DNA of 5,702 nucleotides, from contig JAKLIS010000112.1 in NCBI GenBank assembly GCA_022709485.1, forward strand, positions 1-5,702. The letters are read 5' to 3'. The notes below the pieces were generated by a model. It made no database searches, was not told where the DNA came from, and saw nothing but the letters and a program-made list of their open reading frames with translations. Positions 1 to 5,702 of the stretch are shown here, piece by piece; position 1 is the stretch's first letter; each line of letters starts with the position of its first letter. The position numbers and the translations under genes were made by a program. The stretch is from Elusimicrobiota bacterium (lineage in GTDB: Bacteria > Elusimicrobiota > Elusimicrobia > F11).

Positions 1-2
1 TT

Positions 3-620
3 AACGCTCCCCCATTTGTCCTTATTCCACTTTTAATTGTTGGTTCTCTTTTGATCGTGGCCGGGATGGTGCTCCGGCGGATGGCTCCTCAAAGCCTTTT
101 ATCTTGGAGAGTGAGCCGCGGGCCTTCCGTTTTTCCCATCGACAAGGCGAACCCAAACATCGTAGGGAAAAATTTGTTGTTGCCCGCGCGGGCGGAAGAT
201 AAAACACTTCCCAAACAAATAGTTCAGCTCGCGGCCAGATTGGATTCTGGGCAGACTCTCTACGTGGCGCTCAAGGCGGGGGACGCGGAATTTTATCAGG
301 TCGAGCTGAAAGATTTGATTTCCGCGGGACGGGTTGTCTTGTTAACGCAGAATAGGGGAGAGCTCATCAACCAAGAGAACCGCCTTATCCAGAACGTTCT
401 GGAATCCGCGATCCAACCGCTAACGGCCGCCGATATTCAAAACCTGGTGGCGCTTTTGCCGCCCGGGGTGTGGCCGGATGAGGCCCTGCCGGAGGGCTCC
501 CTTCTTTCCCTCATCAAAGGATGGATCCCCATGGAGACGTTTTGGACCGGGGCTTTTATCGCCTCGGAACACTTCAATAACGCCCTCAAAGCGTTCAACC
601 TTATCGGCCAAAATGCCTGA
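3..620 (+). CDS. Partial membrane-anchored protein of unknown function (C-terminal part)
   Basis: I do not recognise this family. The reading frame is open to the left edge of the window, so the gene is cut there and its start is not visible; 205 codons remain before TGA at 618-620. A TTG at 51 and an ATG at 66 could be called as starts, but both fall inside a hydrophobic helix that begins about 12 codons before the TTG, so a start there would cut the helix in two. The helix spans visible residues 5-24 (FVLIPLLIVG onward) and is followed by two arginines. By the positive-inside rule this puts the remaining 180 residues in the cytoplasm (inference). That part is a mixed alpha/beta-looking soluble domain ending in SEHFNNALKAFNLIGQNA, with no catalytic motif I can name. 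No gene follows for over 300 bases. A decayed copy of its last 16 codons lies 140 bases downstream. Confidence 0.72.
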   Translation, partial: NAPPFVLIPLLIVGSLLIVAGMVLRRMAPQSLLSWRVSRGPSVFPIDKANPNIVGKNLLLPARAEDKTLPKQIVQLAARLDSGQTLYVALKAGDAEFYQVELKDLISAGRVVLLTQNRGELINQENRLIQNVLESAIQPLTAADIQNLVALLPPGVWPDEALPEGSLLSLIKGWIPMETFWTGAFIASEHFNNALKAFNLIGQNA

Positions 621-688
621 CGCAAATATTTAAATTAAGTATAAAACGGTGACAGGGCTGGTATTTCTAATGGTTAAGCGGACAACAT

Positions 689-733
689 AATTTTGGACAA
701 AATATTAATCCCATTAATAAATTGTCCATAATT
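689..733. repeat. Long AT-rich imperfect palindrome
   Basis: The arms 695-709 and 713-727 are inverted copies (GGACAA, a two-base mismatch, then TATTAAT) around a three-base CCC centre, with 13 of 15 positions paired. Beyond them 689-694 pairs with 728-733 apart from one T-T mismatch, giving arms of 21 bases. It could fold as a hairpin in RNA or act as a dimeric protein site. It lacks the GC-rich stem and immediate T-run of an intrinsic terminator, so I do not call it one, although a weaker T-rich patch follows at 741-752. It may also be a remnant of a small inverted-repeat element. Confidence 0.6.
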
Positions 734-759
734 GGCAATCATTTTTCATTTTCCGCCAA

Positions 760-806
760 TTCAACAACGCCTCAAAGCGCTCAAGCCCGTCTCCCAAAAC
801 GCCTAA
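760..806 (+). pseudogene. Decayed copy of the 3' end of the upstream gene
   Basis: Aligned to 573-620, the last 16 codons of the upstream gene, this segment matches at 37 of 48 columns with one single-base gap, and most differences are transitions. Restoring the missing base (a C after position 771) gives FNNALKALKPVSQNA followed by TAA, against FNNALKAFNLIGQNA followed by TGA in the intact gene. The stop therefore falls at the same place. Weaker resemblance may extend about 30 bases upstream (an aligned Trp and Phe-Ile). I infer the relic of a tandem paralogue or of another member of the same family, broken by a frameshift and largely deleted. It is not expected to be translated. Confidence 0.55.
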
Positions 807-955
807 GCGGACCTCCCCGCCGGATCTAATTCAAAATTAAAGGCCAAGTTTAAAAGTGCCTATCCTTAAATTGGAATTTCGGCATTTCTCCTTGGACCAT
901 GAAGCGGCCACTGCAGAAATTTGATAAAGTTCCGTTCCTTTTGAGACGTTTTTCC

Positions 956-1039
956 GGGTCGGTGGCAGAGCGGTCAAATGCACCAGACTGTAAATCTGGC
1001 GGGCTACGCCCTTCGAAGGTTCGAATCCTTCCCGGCCCA
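956..1039 (+). tRNA. tRNA-Tyr (anticodon GUA)
   Basis: A complete class II tRNA can be folded by eye. The acceptor stem pairs 956-962 with 1032-1038 (seven pairs, one G-U). The D arm follows. The anticodon stem CCAGA/TCTGG (983-987, 995-999) encloses the loop CTGTAAA with anticodon GTA at 990-992. A long variable arm has the stem GGGC/GCCC (1001-1004, 1008-1011). The T arm GAAGG/CCTTC (1015-1019, 1027-1031) has the loop TTCGAAT. The discriminator is A at 1039. The long variable arm together with GUA is the bacterial tyrosine arrangement. The 3' CCA is not encoded (ATTTT follows), so it must be added after transcription. No other tRNA gene is visible nearby and no clear terminator follows. Confidence 0.96.
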
Positions 1040-1062
1040 TTTTAAAATCAAATAATTGAAGC

Positions 1063-1101
1063 TGGGCCTGTCCACCATGTTTTTCAACGTTGGGCGGCCC
1101 A
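1063..1101. repeat. Loose inverted repeat downstream of tRNA-Tyr
   Basis: TGGGCC at 1063-1068 is complementary to GGCCCA at 1096-1101. Inside it CCA (1072-1074) can pair with TGG (1091-1093) across a small internal loop. The apical loop is about 16 bases and no T-run follows, so it is a poor intrinsic terminator. It may be a processing or folding element of the tRNA transcript, or chance. Confidence 0.3.
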
Positions 1102-1117
1102 AACACCCGGGATAATA

Positions 1118-1187
1118 TCGTCATGCCGAGAATTTTCTGCTCGGCATCCAGGAATAGATCCCGTGCAGAGACATCACGGGATGACGA
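1118..1187. repeat. Twin-hairpin interspersed-repeat-like element (70 bp)
   Basis: Two perfect 8-bp stems with 9-base loops sit side by side: ATGCCGAG/CTCGGCAT (1123-1130, 1140-1147) and ATCCCGTG/CACGGGAT (1158-1165, 1175-1182). They are separated by 10 bases. The outer ends form a terminal inverted repeat, TCGTCAT (1118-1124) against ATGACGA (1181-1187). This design, with GTCAT ends and paired short palindromes, resembles the small non-coding repeats (REP/MITE-like) scattered through intergenic DNA of many bacteria. I cannot show copy number from this window. It lies between tRNA-Tyr and the ATPase gene. Confidence 0.6.
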
Positions 1188-1335
1188 AAGGACCGTCCAA
1201 TCAAGTCTTGCACTTCCTCTCTGACCCCACCTAACGGCCCCCCGCCCACATGTTTTAATGGCAATTTTCGGAACCATTTGGCGGAAGGGCTGTTTGAATG
1301 GGTAAAATCCTTTTCTTTTTAACAAAAAACTTGGA
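1188..1335. promoter_or_regulatory. Leader region upstream of the ATPase gene, with a weak promoter candidate
   Basis: TAAAAT at 1303-1308 matches the sigma-70 -10 box at five of six positions. TTGGCG at 1278-1283 is a partial -35 box, but the spacing is 19 bases, slightly long. Transcription from it would give a leader of about 20 bases. The rest of the stretch shows no riboswitch or operator that I can support. The call is tentative. Confidence 0.22.
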
Positions 1336-4116
1336 ATGGGGGGCCTCATGGAAATCACTCACGGTTCTGAACGGCACGCTTGGCATCAAATACCGATTGA
1401 AGAAATCGGGCGAGAGTTGAGCGTTGATTTTAGGGAGGGGTTGTCCGAACCGGAAGTGAAAATCCGGCAGGAAAAATATGGTCCCAATCGCCTCACGGCG
1501 CGATCCGGCAAGAGCGCCTTCAAACGTTTCCTTTTGCAGTTTCATCAACCGTTAATCTACATTCTTCTCGCCGCCACCCTTGTGACTTTTTTCTTGCGCG
1601 AGTACGTGGACTCCGCCGTTATATTCTTCGTGGTTTTTGTGAACGCGATTGTCGGGTTTTTACAGGAGTCCAAGGCGGAGAACGCCATCGGCGCGCTTTC
1701 CAAAATGGTGGTGACGGAAACCACGGTCCGACGAGACGGCCGGAAAATGCGCGTCCCGTCTGAAAGTCTGGTTCCCGGAGACGTGGTGCTCCTCCAATCA
1801 GGAGACCGGGTCCCGGCCGATCTCCGCTTTTTTACCGTGCGCAGCCTTCAGGTGGATGAGTCCATGCTGACGGGAGAATCGGTCCCTGTTGAAAAAAGCG
1901 TGATTACCCTGGCGCCAGATACGATATTCGCCGAACGGAAAAACCAAGCTTTCGCGGGGAGCCTGGTGACCTACGGCCAAGCCGAAGGGGTGGTGGCGGC
2001 CATCGGGGACAAAACGGAAATGGGACAGATTGCCAACCTCATTTCAACCGCCGCCGACCTTTCCACCCCTCTCACCCGAAAAATCGAGCAATTCAGCCGG
2101 CTTCTTCTCTATGCCATCCTGGGTTTGGCCGCCGCAACAATTGGAGTCGGGATGTGGCACGGAGAATCCTTGGGCGAGATGTTCATGGCGGCCGTGGCCT
2201 TTGCGGTGGGAGCCATCCCGGAAGGACTTCCGGCGGCGGTGACCATCACGCTTGCCATTGGCGTTTCGCGAATGGCCCGGCGAAGGGCCATCATCCGCAA
2301 GCTCCCGGCGGTTGAAACCTTGGGAAGCACGGCTGTTATCTGTTCAGACAAGACGGGGACCTTAACCGAAAATCAAATGACGGTGCAGCAGGTTTTCGCG
2401 GGGAATGCCCTCTATGAGGTCACGGGAAGCGGTTACGAATCCCACGGTGAAATCCGGCGCGAAGGGAGGGCGGTTTCTCTGGACGCCATTCCGGCGCTCA
2501 CTGAATGTTTGAAGGCGGGCCTTTTGTGCAATGATTCCCAGTTGGTTAAGAAAAATAACCGTGTGGAAGTGGAGGGCGATCCCACGGAAGCCGCGCTTAT
2601 CGCGGCGGCCCGCAAAGGAAGCCTTTCCGAAAAAGAATTGAATGAAAGGAGTCCCCGCGTTGACTCGATTCCCTTCGAATCGGAGCATCAATATATGGCC
2701 ACGCTCCACAAATCCTCTGAAAGCGGGGAAGGCGTGATTTACATGAAAGGGTCCGTGGAGCGGATTTTGGATCAATGCGCCAGCATTCTTGAAGAAGGCG
2801 GGAGCGCCGCGCCCTTGGACAAAAACCGCTTACACCAAATCGCCAATGAAATGGCGGCCCGGGGCCTTCGCGTTCTGGCTTTCGCCACCAAAAAAACGGC
2901 CCCCGGCCACAGCCGGCTGAAACATGAAGATGTGATGAGCGGGCTCACTTTTTTGGGTTTCCAAGCCATGATCGACCCTCCCCGCGCCGAAGCCATTGAA
3001 GCAGTCCGGAAATGCCGGCAGGCGGGCATTCGGGTCAAGATGATCACGGGAGACCATGTTTTAACGGCCAAGGCGATTGCGCGCCAAATCGGACTCTCAG
3101 GCGCCCCCGGCGATGGAATAGAGGTGGCCGCTGTAACCGGGCGGGAATTAGAAAACGTTTCCGATGACGATCTGCCCGGGGTGGCGGATCGCACCGATGT
3201 TTTCGCGCGCGTGGCCCCGGAACAAAAATTACGTTTGGTCAAAGCGCTTCAATCCCGGGGCCATGTTGTGGCGATGACCGGGGACGGCGTGAACGACGCG
3301 CCGGCGCTCAAACAAGCCGACATCGGCGTGGCGATGGGGATCACCGGAACGGATGTGGCCAAAGGCGCCGCCGATATGATCCTCACCGATGATAATTTCG
3401 CCTCCATTGAAGCCGCGGTGGAAGAGGGGCGGGGCGTTTTTGACAATCTCAAGAAGTTCATCGTTTGGACGCTCCCCACCAACGCCGGGGAAGCCGGCGT
3501 TCTTTTAACGGCGATTTTCTTCGGGATGGCGCTTCCCATCCTTCCGGTTCAGCTTCTCTGGATTAACATGAGCACGGCCATTTTTCTGGGACTCATGCTG
3601 GTGTTTGAACCCATGGAGAAGGGCCTCATGCTCCGGCCGCCGCGCGATCCCAAAGAACCCATCCTCACCCGAGTTCTTTTGGAGCGCATCGGGCTGGTGA
3701 CACTGGTCATGATGGCGGGGGCTTTCGCGCTTTTTTATTGGGAGCGACAAATTCACGGCGCCACTCTCCAGGCGGCGCGGACAACGGTGGTCAACGTCAT
3801 TGTCTTCGTTGAGATTTTCTATCTGCTCAATTGCCGGTCTCTCACCCGATCGATGTTTTTTGTGGGAATTTTCTCCAACCTCCGCCTTCTCGGAGGGATA
3901 GCCCTCATGGTCTTGTTTCAATGGGCCTTCACCTATTTGCCGTTTATGAACCGATGGTTCCATACCGTCCCCCTTGATCTGGAAACTTGGTTTCTTATTA
4001 TCATCGTCGGCATGGTGGCTTATTTTGTCGTGGAATTTGAAAAATGGCTTCGGCTTCGAGGCAAAAAGAAAGGAATTCACAATAAGGAGCGTCATCAATA
4101 TGGCCCAAAGGTTTAA
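1336..4116 (+). CDS. P-type cation-transporting ATPase (P2 / SERCA-like)
   Basis: An inner-membrane ATP-driven cation pump of 926 residues, full length for bacterial P2-type ATPases. The cation-ATPase N-terminal region (about 12-60, from WHQIPIEEIG) precedes M1-M2 (about 65-110). The actuator loop has TGES at 179-182. M3-M4 carries PEGLP (295-299). The phosphorylated aspartate is D338 in DKTGTLT. The nucleotide domain has F447 and KGSVE (471-475), where KGAPE is usual. TGD (571-573) and TGDGVNDAPAL (648-658) complete the HAD-type P domain. M5 keeps N716 and E719, as in SERCA NVGE. M6 has WINMSTA, so N744 is kept but A748 replaces the SERCA Asp. The transported ion therefore cannot be named; Ca2+, Na+/K+ or another cation is possible. 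ATG 1348 (codon 5), after a G-run, is an alternative start and fits a ribosome site better; ATG 1336 has only GGA directly against it. The 3' end overlaps the next gene by 17 bases. Confidence 0.95.
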   Translation: MGGLMEITHGSERHAWHQIPIEEIGRELSVDFREGLSEPEVKIRQEKYGPNRLTARSGKSAFKRFLLQFHQPLIYILLAATLVTFFLREYVDSAVIFFVVFVNAIVGFLQESKAENAIGALSKMVVTETTVRRDGRKMRVPSESLVPGDVVLLQSGDRVPADLRFFTVRSLQVDESMLTGESVPVEKSVITLAPDTIFAERKNQAFAGSLVTYGQAEGVVAAIGDKTEMGQIANLISTAADLSTPLTRKIEQFSRLLLYAILGLAAATIGVGMWHGESLGEMFMAAVAFAVGAIPEGLPAAVTITLAIGVSRMARRRAIIRKLPAVETLGSTAVICSDKTGTLTENQMTVQQVFAGNALYEVTGSGYESHGEIRREGRAVSLDAIPALTECLKAGLLCNDSQLVKKNNRVEVEGDPTEAALIAAARKGSLSEKELNERSPRVDSIPFESEHQYMATLHKSSESGEGVIYMKGSVERILDQCASILEEGGSAAPLDKNRLHQIANEMAARGLRVLAFATKKTAPGHSRLKHEDVMSGLTFLGFQAMIDPPRAEAIEAVRKCRQAGIRVKMITGDHVLTAKAIARQIGLSGAPGDGIEVAAVTGRELENVSDDDLPGVADRTDVFARVAPEQKLRLVKALQSRGHVVAMTGDGVNDAPALKQADIGVAMGITGTDVAKGAADMILTDDNFASIEAAVEEGRGVFDNLKKFIVWTLPTNAGEAGVLLTAIFFGMALPILPVQLLWINMSTAIFLGLMLVFEPMEKGLMLRPPRDPKEPILTRVLLERIGLVTLVMMAGAFALFYWERQIHGATLQAARTTVVNVIVFVEIFYLLNCRSLTRSMFFVGIFSNLRLLGGIALMVLFQWAFTYLPFMNRWFHTVPLDLETWFLIIIVGMVAYFVVEFEKWLRLRGKKKGIHNKERHQYGPKV
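4084..4089 (+). promoter_or_regulatory. Ribosome binding site that sets the lipoprotein start
   Basis: AAGGAG lies within the last codons of the ATPase gene, ten bases before ATG 4100. It supports that ATG over the in-frame ATG at 3974, which lies deep inside the ATPase reading frame and has no signal-peptide logic. Confidence 0.6.
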
Positions 4117-4729
4117 TCTTCTACCCATCATTTTCCCAACCATTATATTTCTCTCCGGCTGCAACGCGCTCCAAGGGCCTGTTAAAGAAACGGCGGACAG
4201 CTTTGAAGTAAAACAGGGAACAGAATTAGTCATTATCCTGCGGGAGTCGTTGAGCTGCAACACGAATAAACGCGGGGATGTGTTCACGGCAAAACTAAAA
4301 GAACAGATTTCTTTGGGGGACCGTGTCGTCTTGCCCGCGGAGACCGGAATTCGAGGGCTCATTACGGGCGTAAACAAGTACGTTAAATTGGGCGATCGGG
4401 CTAGTTTGCTTCTGGTATTTGACCAGATTGCCTTTCCCGATGGACGGGTTCTTCCCATGGACGCCAGTCTGGACACAGACAAAGGCGCCTCTTCAATCCG
4501 CGTCAAAGGAAAAGAAATGCAAGACGCTAAAGTTCTGGGAAAACACGCGGTGGTCGGTGCTCTGGCAGGGCGGGCGTTACTGGAAGAAAAGGGAGCGGAA
4601 AAGGGAATTCTTGTGGGGGCCGCTGTGGGGATGGGAGCGGTCTTTCTTTCCAACTCCAAAGCCATTACCCTTCCGGAAGGGACTGAATTTAATATTCGGT
4701 TAAATGAAAATCTTATAATCCCAAAATGA
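4100..4729 (+). CDS. Predicted lipoprotein with VirB10-like beta domain pattern
   Basis: A 209-residue envelope protein. The signal peptide (1-20) has Arg at position 4, a hydrophobic stretch and the lipobox LSGC, so C21 would be lipidated; Asn follows at +2. The frame is open upstream to an ATG at 3974, but the signal peptide and AAGGAG fix the start at 4100. Residues 38-120 read as beta strands. The order is GTE strand, S..NTNKRGDVFTAKL, VVLPAETGIRGLI, then FDQIAFPDGRVLPM. It recalls the C-terminal domain of VirB10/TrbI (residues leaving a periplasmic barrel, 'viP.Gs...G', 'PDG'); this is my pattern match, not a demonstrated homology. A glycine/alanine-rich segment (147-182) may pack against or enter the membrane. 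The motif QGTELVIILRESL (39-51) recurs as EGTEFNIRLNENL (193-205). It overlaps the ATPase gene by 17 bases, so co-translation is likely. Its exact function is unknown. Confidence 0.82.
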   Translation: MAQRFNLLPIIFPTIIFLSGCNALQGPVKETADSFEVKQGTELVIILRESLSCNTNKRGDVFTAKLKEQISLGDRVVLPAETGIRGLITGVNKYVKLGDRASLLLVFDQIAFPDGRVLPMDASLDTDKGASSIRVKGKEMQDAKVLGKHAVVGALAGRALLEEKGAEKGILVGAAVGMGAVFLSNSKAITLPEGTEFNIRLNENLIIPK

Positions 4730-4803
4730 GGCGTCCGGCATCCCTGAAAAGCCGTCGCGGCCGGCGTCGATTCCTAAATACCGGGAATGGTTAAATCGTA
4801 TTT

Positions 4804-5100
4804 ATGAAGTTTAATGGTTTGAAGATCAAGATGGCGGTGGTGTTGGCGATCATGGTGAGCATCCTCGTCGTGACATCCGGGTTACTGGCGATCAGCCATA
4901 GCCACCAAACGGTTCGCTCGCAAAAACAGCAGGACGAACTCGTCATGGCCAAAAATGCCGCTTTTCAAGATAATTCTCTCCATGAGTTGGAATATTTTTC
5001 TCACCTGAGGCGCTTTGCCAATGATATTTTTGAAAGCGCCCCGGCCCGCCAATGCGGCCCGCGGTTCTCAATTTCCTTTTTGAAGGCGGATTTTCTATAA
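4804..5100 (+). CDS. Small single-span membrane protein, possibly a truncated sensor N-terminus
   Basis: A 98-residue product with a basic N-terminus (MKFNGLKIK), one hydrophobic helix at about 10-31 and a polar, partly helical tail (SHSHQTVRSQKQQDELVMAK). This is how many sensor kinases, chemoreceptors and cyclases begin: a first transmembrane helix followed by an extracytoplasmic helix. Here the frame stops after 98 codons, with no ligand-binding, HAMP, kinase or signalling domain. The last 20 residues (from about 79, APARQCGPRF) look unlike the preceding helix. No clear Shine-Dalgarno precedes ATG 4804; ATG 4831 (codon 10) is an alternative but would cut into the helix. It may be a 3'-truncated relic whose tail is read from unrelated sequence, or a real small membrane protein. 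It lies 25 bases before the next gene. Confidence 0.5.
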   Translation: MKFNGLKIKMAVVLAIMVSILVVTSGLLAISHSHQTVRSQKQQDELVMAKNAAFQDNSLHELEYFSHLRRFANDIFESAPARQCGPRFSISFLKADFL

Positions 5101-5114
5101 GACTTGGTTAAAAC

Positions 5115-5120
5115 GGAGGT
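5115..5120 (+). promoter_or_regulatory. Strong ribosome binding site
   Basis: GGAGGT lies five bases before ATG 5126. It is close to the ideal Shine-Dalgarno sequence and spacing, and stronger than any other in the window, which suggests the DUF1232-like protein is well translated. Confidence 0.75.
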
Positions 5121-5125
5121 GTGAC

Positions 5126-5674
5126 ATGAAGAACGAATTAAAAGAGAAGTTTAAAGGAATTGCCGACAAAGACGGGGCAAATTTTTCCCGGCGGATAAAG
5201 ATGATTACGCAGTCTGAAGACTCAGGTGAATTGGCGGATTCGCTTAAGAATTTCATCCTGATGATTCCTGACTTTATCACTCAAATTCGAATTTGGATGA
5301 ATGATCCGCAAATTCCGGCTCGCTACAAAGAATTGCACGGGTTTTTCATGACTTACCTGTTCCATGAGGAAGACTTTCTGCCAGACGCCGATGGCGGCCT
5401 CTTCGGATATTTGGACGACGCCTACATGATCGGAAGCGTCTACTTTATGACCATGAGAGGCGCCGGATTCGATTCCCAGGCGTCCGCGATCGATTCCAAC
5501 TCGGCGAAGAGCGCGGTTCCACGGTGGCTCGAAGACACAAGGAAAGTGATTCCTGGAGAAACCGAGAAAATCGACAAAATGCTGCTTGATATCCTCCAGG
5601 GCAATCTTGAATCCTTCCAGCACCTCATGAACGGCAAACGGCATTCCGCTTCCGGGGAATTGGGAAGTTTTTGA
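5126..5674 (+). CDS. DUF1232 / YkvA-like protein
   Basis: A 182-residue protein whose middle (about 47-110) fits the DUF1232 (YkvA) pattern. It reads IPDF, then WMNDPQIPARYK, a helix, EEDFLPDADGGLFGYLDD and a hydrophobic AYMIGSVYFM. The family hallmark is a short helix pair around 'P.DliPD..P.lGylDD'. Here the LPD (85-87) and GYLDD (94-98) cores are kept, while the usual proline before D83 is Glu. The family's biochemical role is not established. The N-terminal 45 residues are charged and probably helical, and the C-terminal 70 residues are polar and match nothing I know. The start is fixed by GGAGGT five bases upstream. Its upstream neighbour is the short membrane protein, 25 bases away, so the two may be co-transcribed. 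The two hydrophobic helices might associate with the membrane, but no signal peptide is present. Confidence 0.78.
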   Translation: MKNELKEKFKGIADKDGANFSRRIKMITQSEDSGELADSLKNFILMIPDFITQIRIWMNDPQIPARYKELHGFFMTYLFHEEDFLPDADGGLFGYLDDAYMIGSVYFMTMRGAGFDSQASAIDSNSAKSAVPRWLEDTRKVIPGETEKIDKMLLDILQGNLESFQHLMNGKRHSASGELGSF

Positions 5675-5702
5675 ATGCCGGCGATGCGCTAGCGGAATAG
5701 AA
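5675..5702. other. Right edge, no feature seen
   Basis: The last 28 bases after the DUF1232-like gene contain no terminator, promoter or gene start that I can support. Confidence 0.4.

Larger units (their letters stand above)
621..955. other. Intergenic stretch without an intact gene
   Basis: These 335 bases between the first gene and tRNA-Tyr contain no convincing coding region on either strand. The first half is AT-rich and carries a long imperfect palindrome (689-733). The middle holds a degraded copy of the end of the upstream gene (760-806). The rest, up to the tRNA, shows no feature I can support, and I could not find a well-spaced promoter for the tRNA. The composition is visibly more AT-rich than the flanking genes. 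Confidence 0.6.

Noticed and set aside
675..812. A 9-base direct repeat TAAGCGGAC (675-683 and 804-812) flanking the palindrome and gene remnant, like a target-site duplication.
   Set aside because: A 9-base match is fairly likely by chance in a few hundred bases, and the enclosed DNA includes a relic of the neighbouring gene rather than a clean inserted element.
1015..1039. The tRNA-Tyr 3' end as an integration (att) site.
   Set aside because: No second copy of the tRNA 3' end and no integrase gene is visible in the window.
837..1358. A 173-codon minus-strand frame running through the tRNA.
   Set aside because: It reads through the tRNA-Tyr gene and the twin-hairpin element, has no domain, and cannot be a real gene there.
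3974..4099. An upstream in-frame extension of the lipoprotein starting at ATG 3974.
   Set aside because: It lies inside the ATPase frame and would bury a proper lipoprotein signal peptide; ATG 4100 has the ribosome site.
3505..4665. A 386-codon open frame on the minus strand.
   Set aside because: It lies opposite the ATPase and lipoprotein genes, which have clear motifs. Its composition (Ser, Pro, Arg, His-rich, no domain) is that of an antisense shadow.
4730..4803. A terminator between the lipoprotein and the short membrane protein gene.
   Set aside because: Only short GC-rich complementarities (GCCG/CGGC) are present, without a T-run, so nothing can be supported.

Overview
This is a bacterial window of moderately high GC content. 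The evidence is a class II tRNA-Tyr, Shine-Dalgarno sites, tight gene spacing and a lipoprotein signal peptide. Nothing in it identifies the species. I see no phage, CRISPR, transposase or defence genes. The layout is ordinary chromosome with some decayed and repetitive DNA between genes.

Left part (1-1335): a protein with a transmembrane segment and a soluble C-terminal domain enters from outside the window and ends at 620. The next 335 bases hold no intact gene. They contain a long AT-rich palindrome (689-733) and a degraded copy of the 3' end of the preceding gene (760-806). That copy suggests the gene once had a neighbouring paralogue or belongs to a repeated family. A complete tRNA-Tyr(GUA) follows at 956-1039. 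Behind it are a loose inverted repeat and a compact 70-bp element made of two matched hairpins (1118-1187), which looks like a small non-coding interspersed repeat.

Centre (1336-4729): a full-length P-type cation ATPase of the P2 (Ca2+/cation pump) type. All catalytic motifs are present, but alanine replaces the transmembrane-6 aspartate of SERCA. Its last codons overlap the start of a 209-residue lipoprotein. The lipoprotein's true start is 4100, inside the end of the ATPase gene. The overlap and the well-placed ribosome binding site suggest one transcript. The lipoprotein has a beta-rich pattern reminiscent of the VirB10/TrbI C-terminal domain, a glycine-rich segment, and a repeated edge motif near each end.

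Right part (4730-5702): a 98-residue single-span membrane protein that looks like the severed N-terminus of a sensor or chemoreceptor. After 25 bases comes a 182-residue protein with a DUF1232/YkvA-like core and a strong ribosome binding site. The last 28 bases hold nothing recognisable.

The genes do not obviously form one pathway. The only supported functional pairing is the ATPase with the overlapping lipoprotein, and that rests on gene order alone. No clear new system is visible. The best leads are the ATPase M6 substitution, the coupled lipoprotein, the gene-end remnant and the twin-hairpin element.
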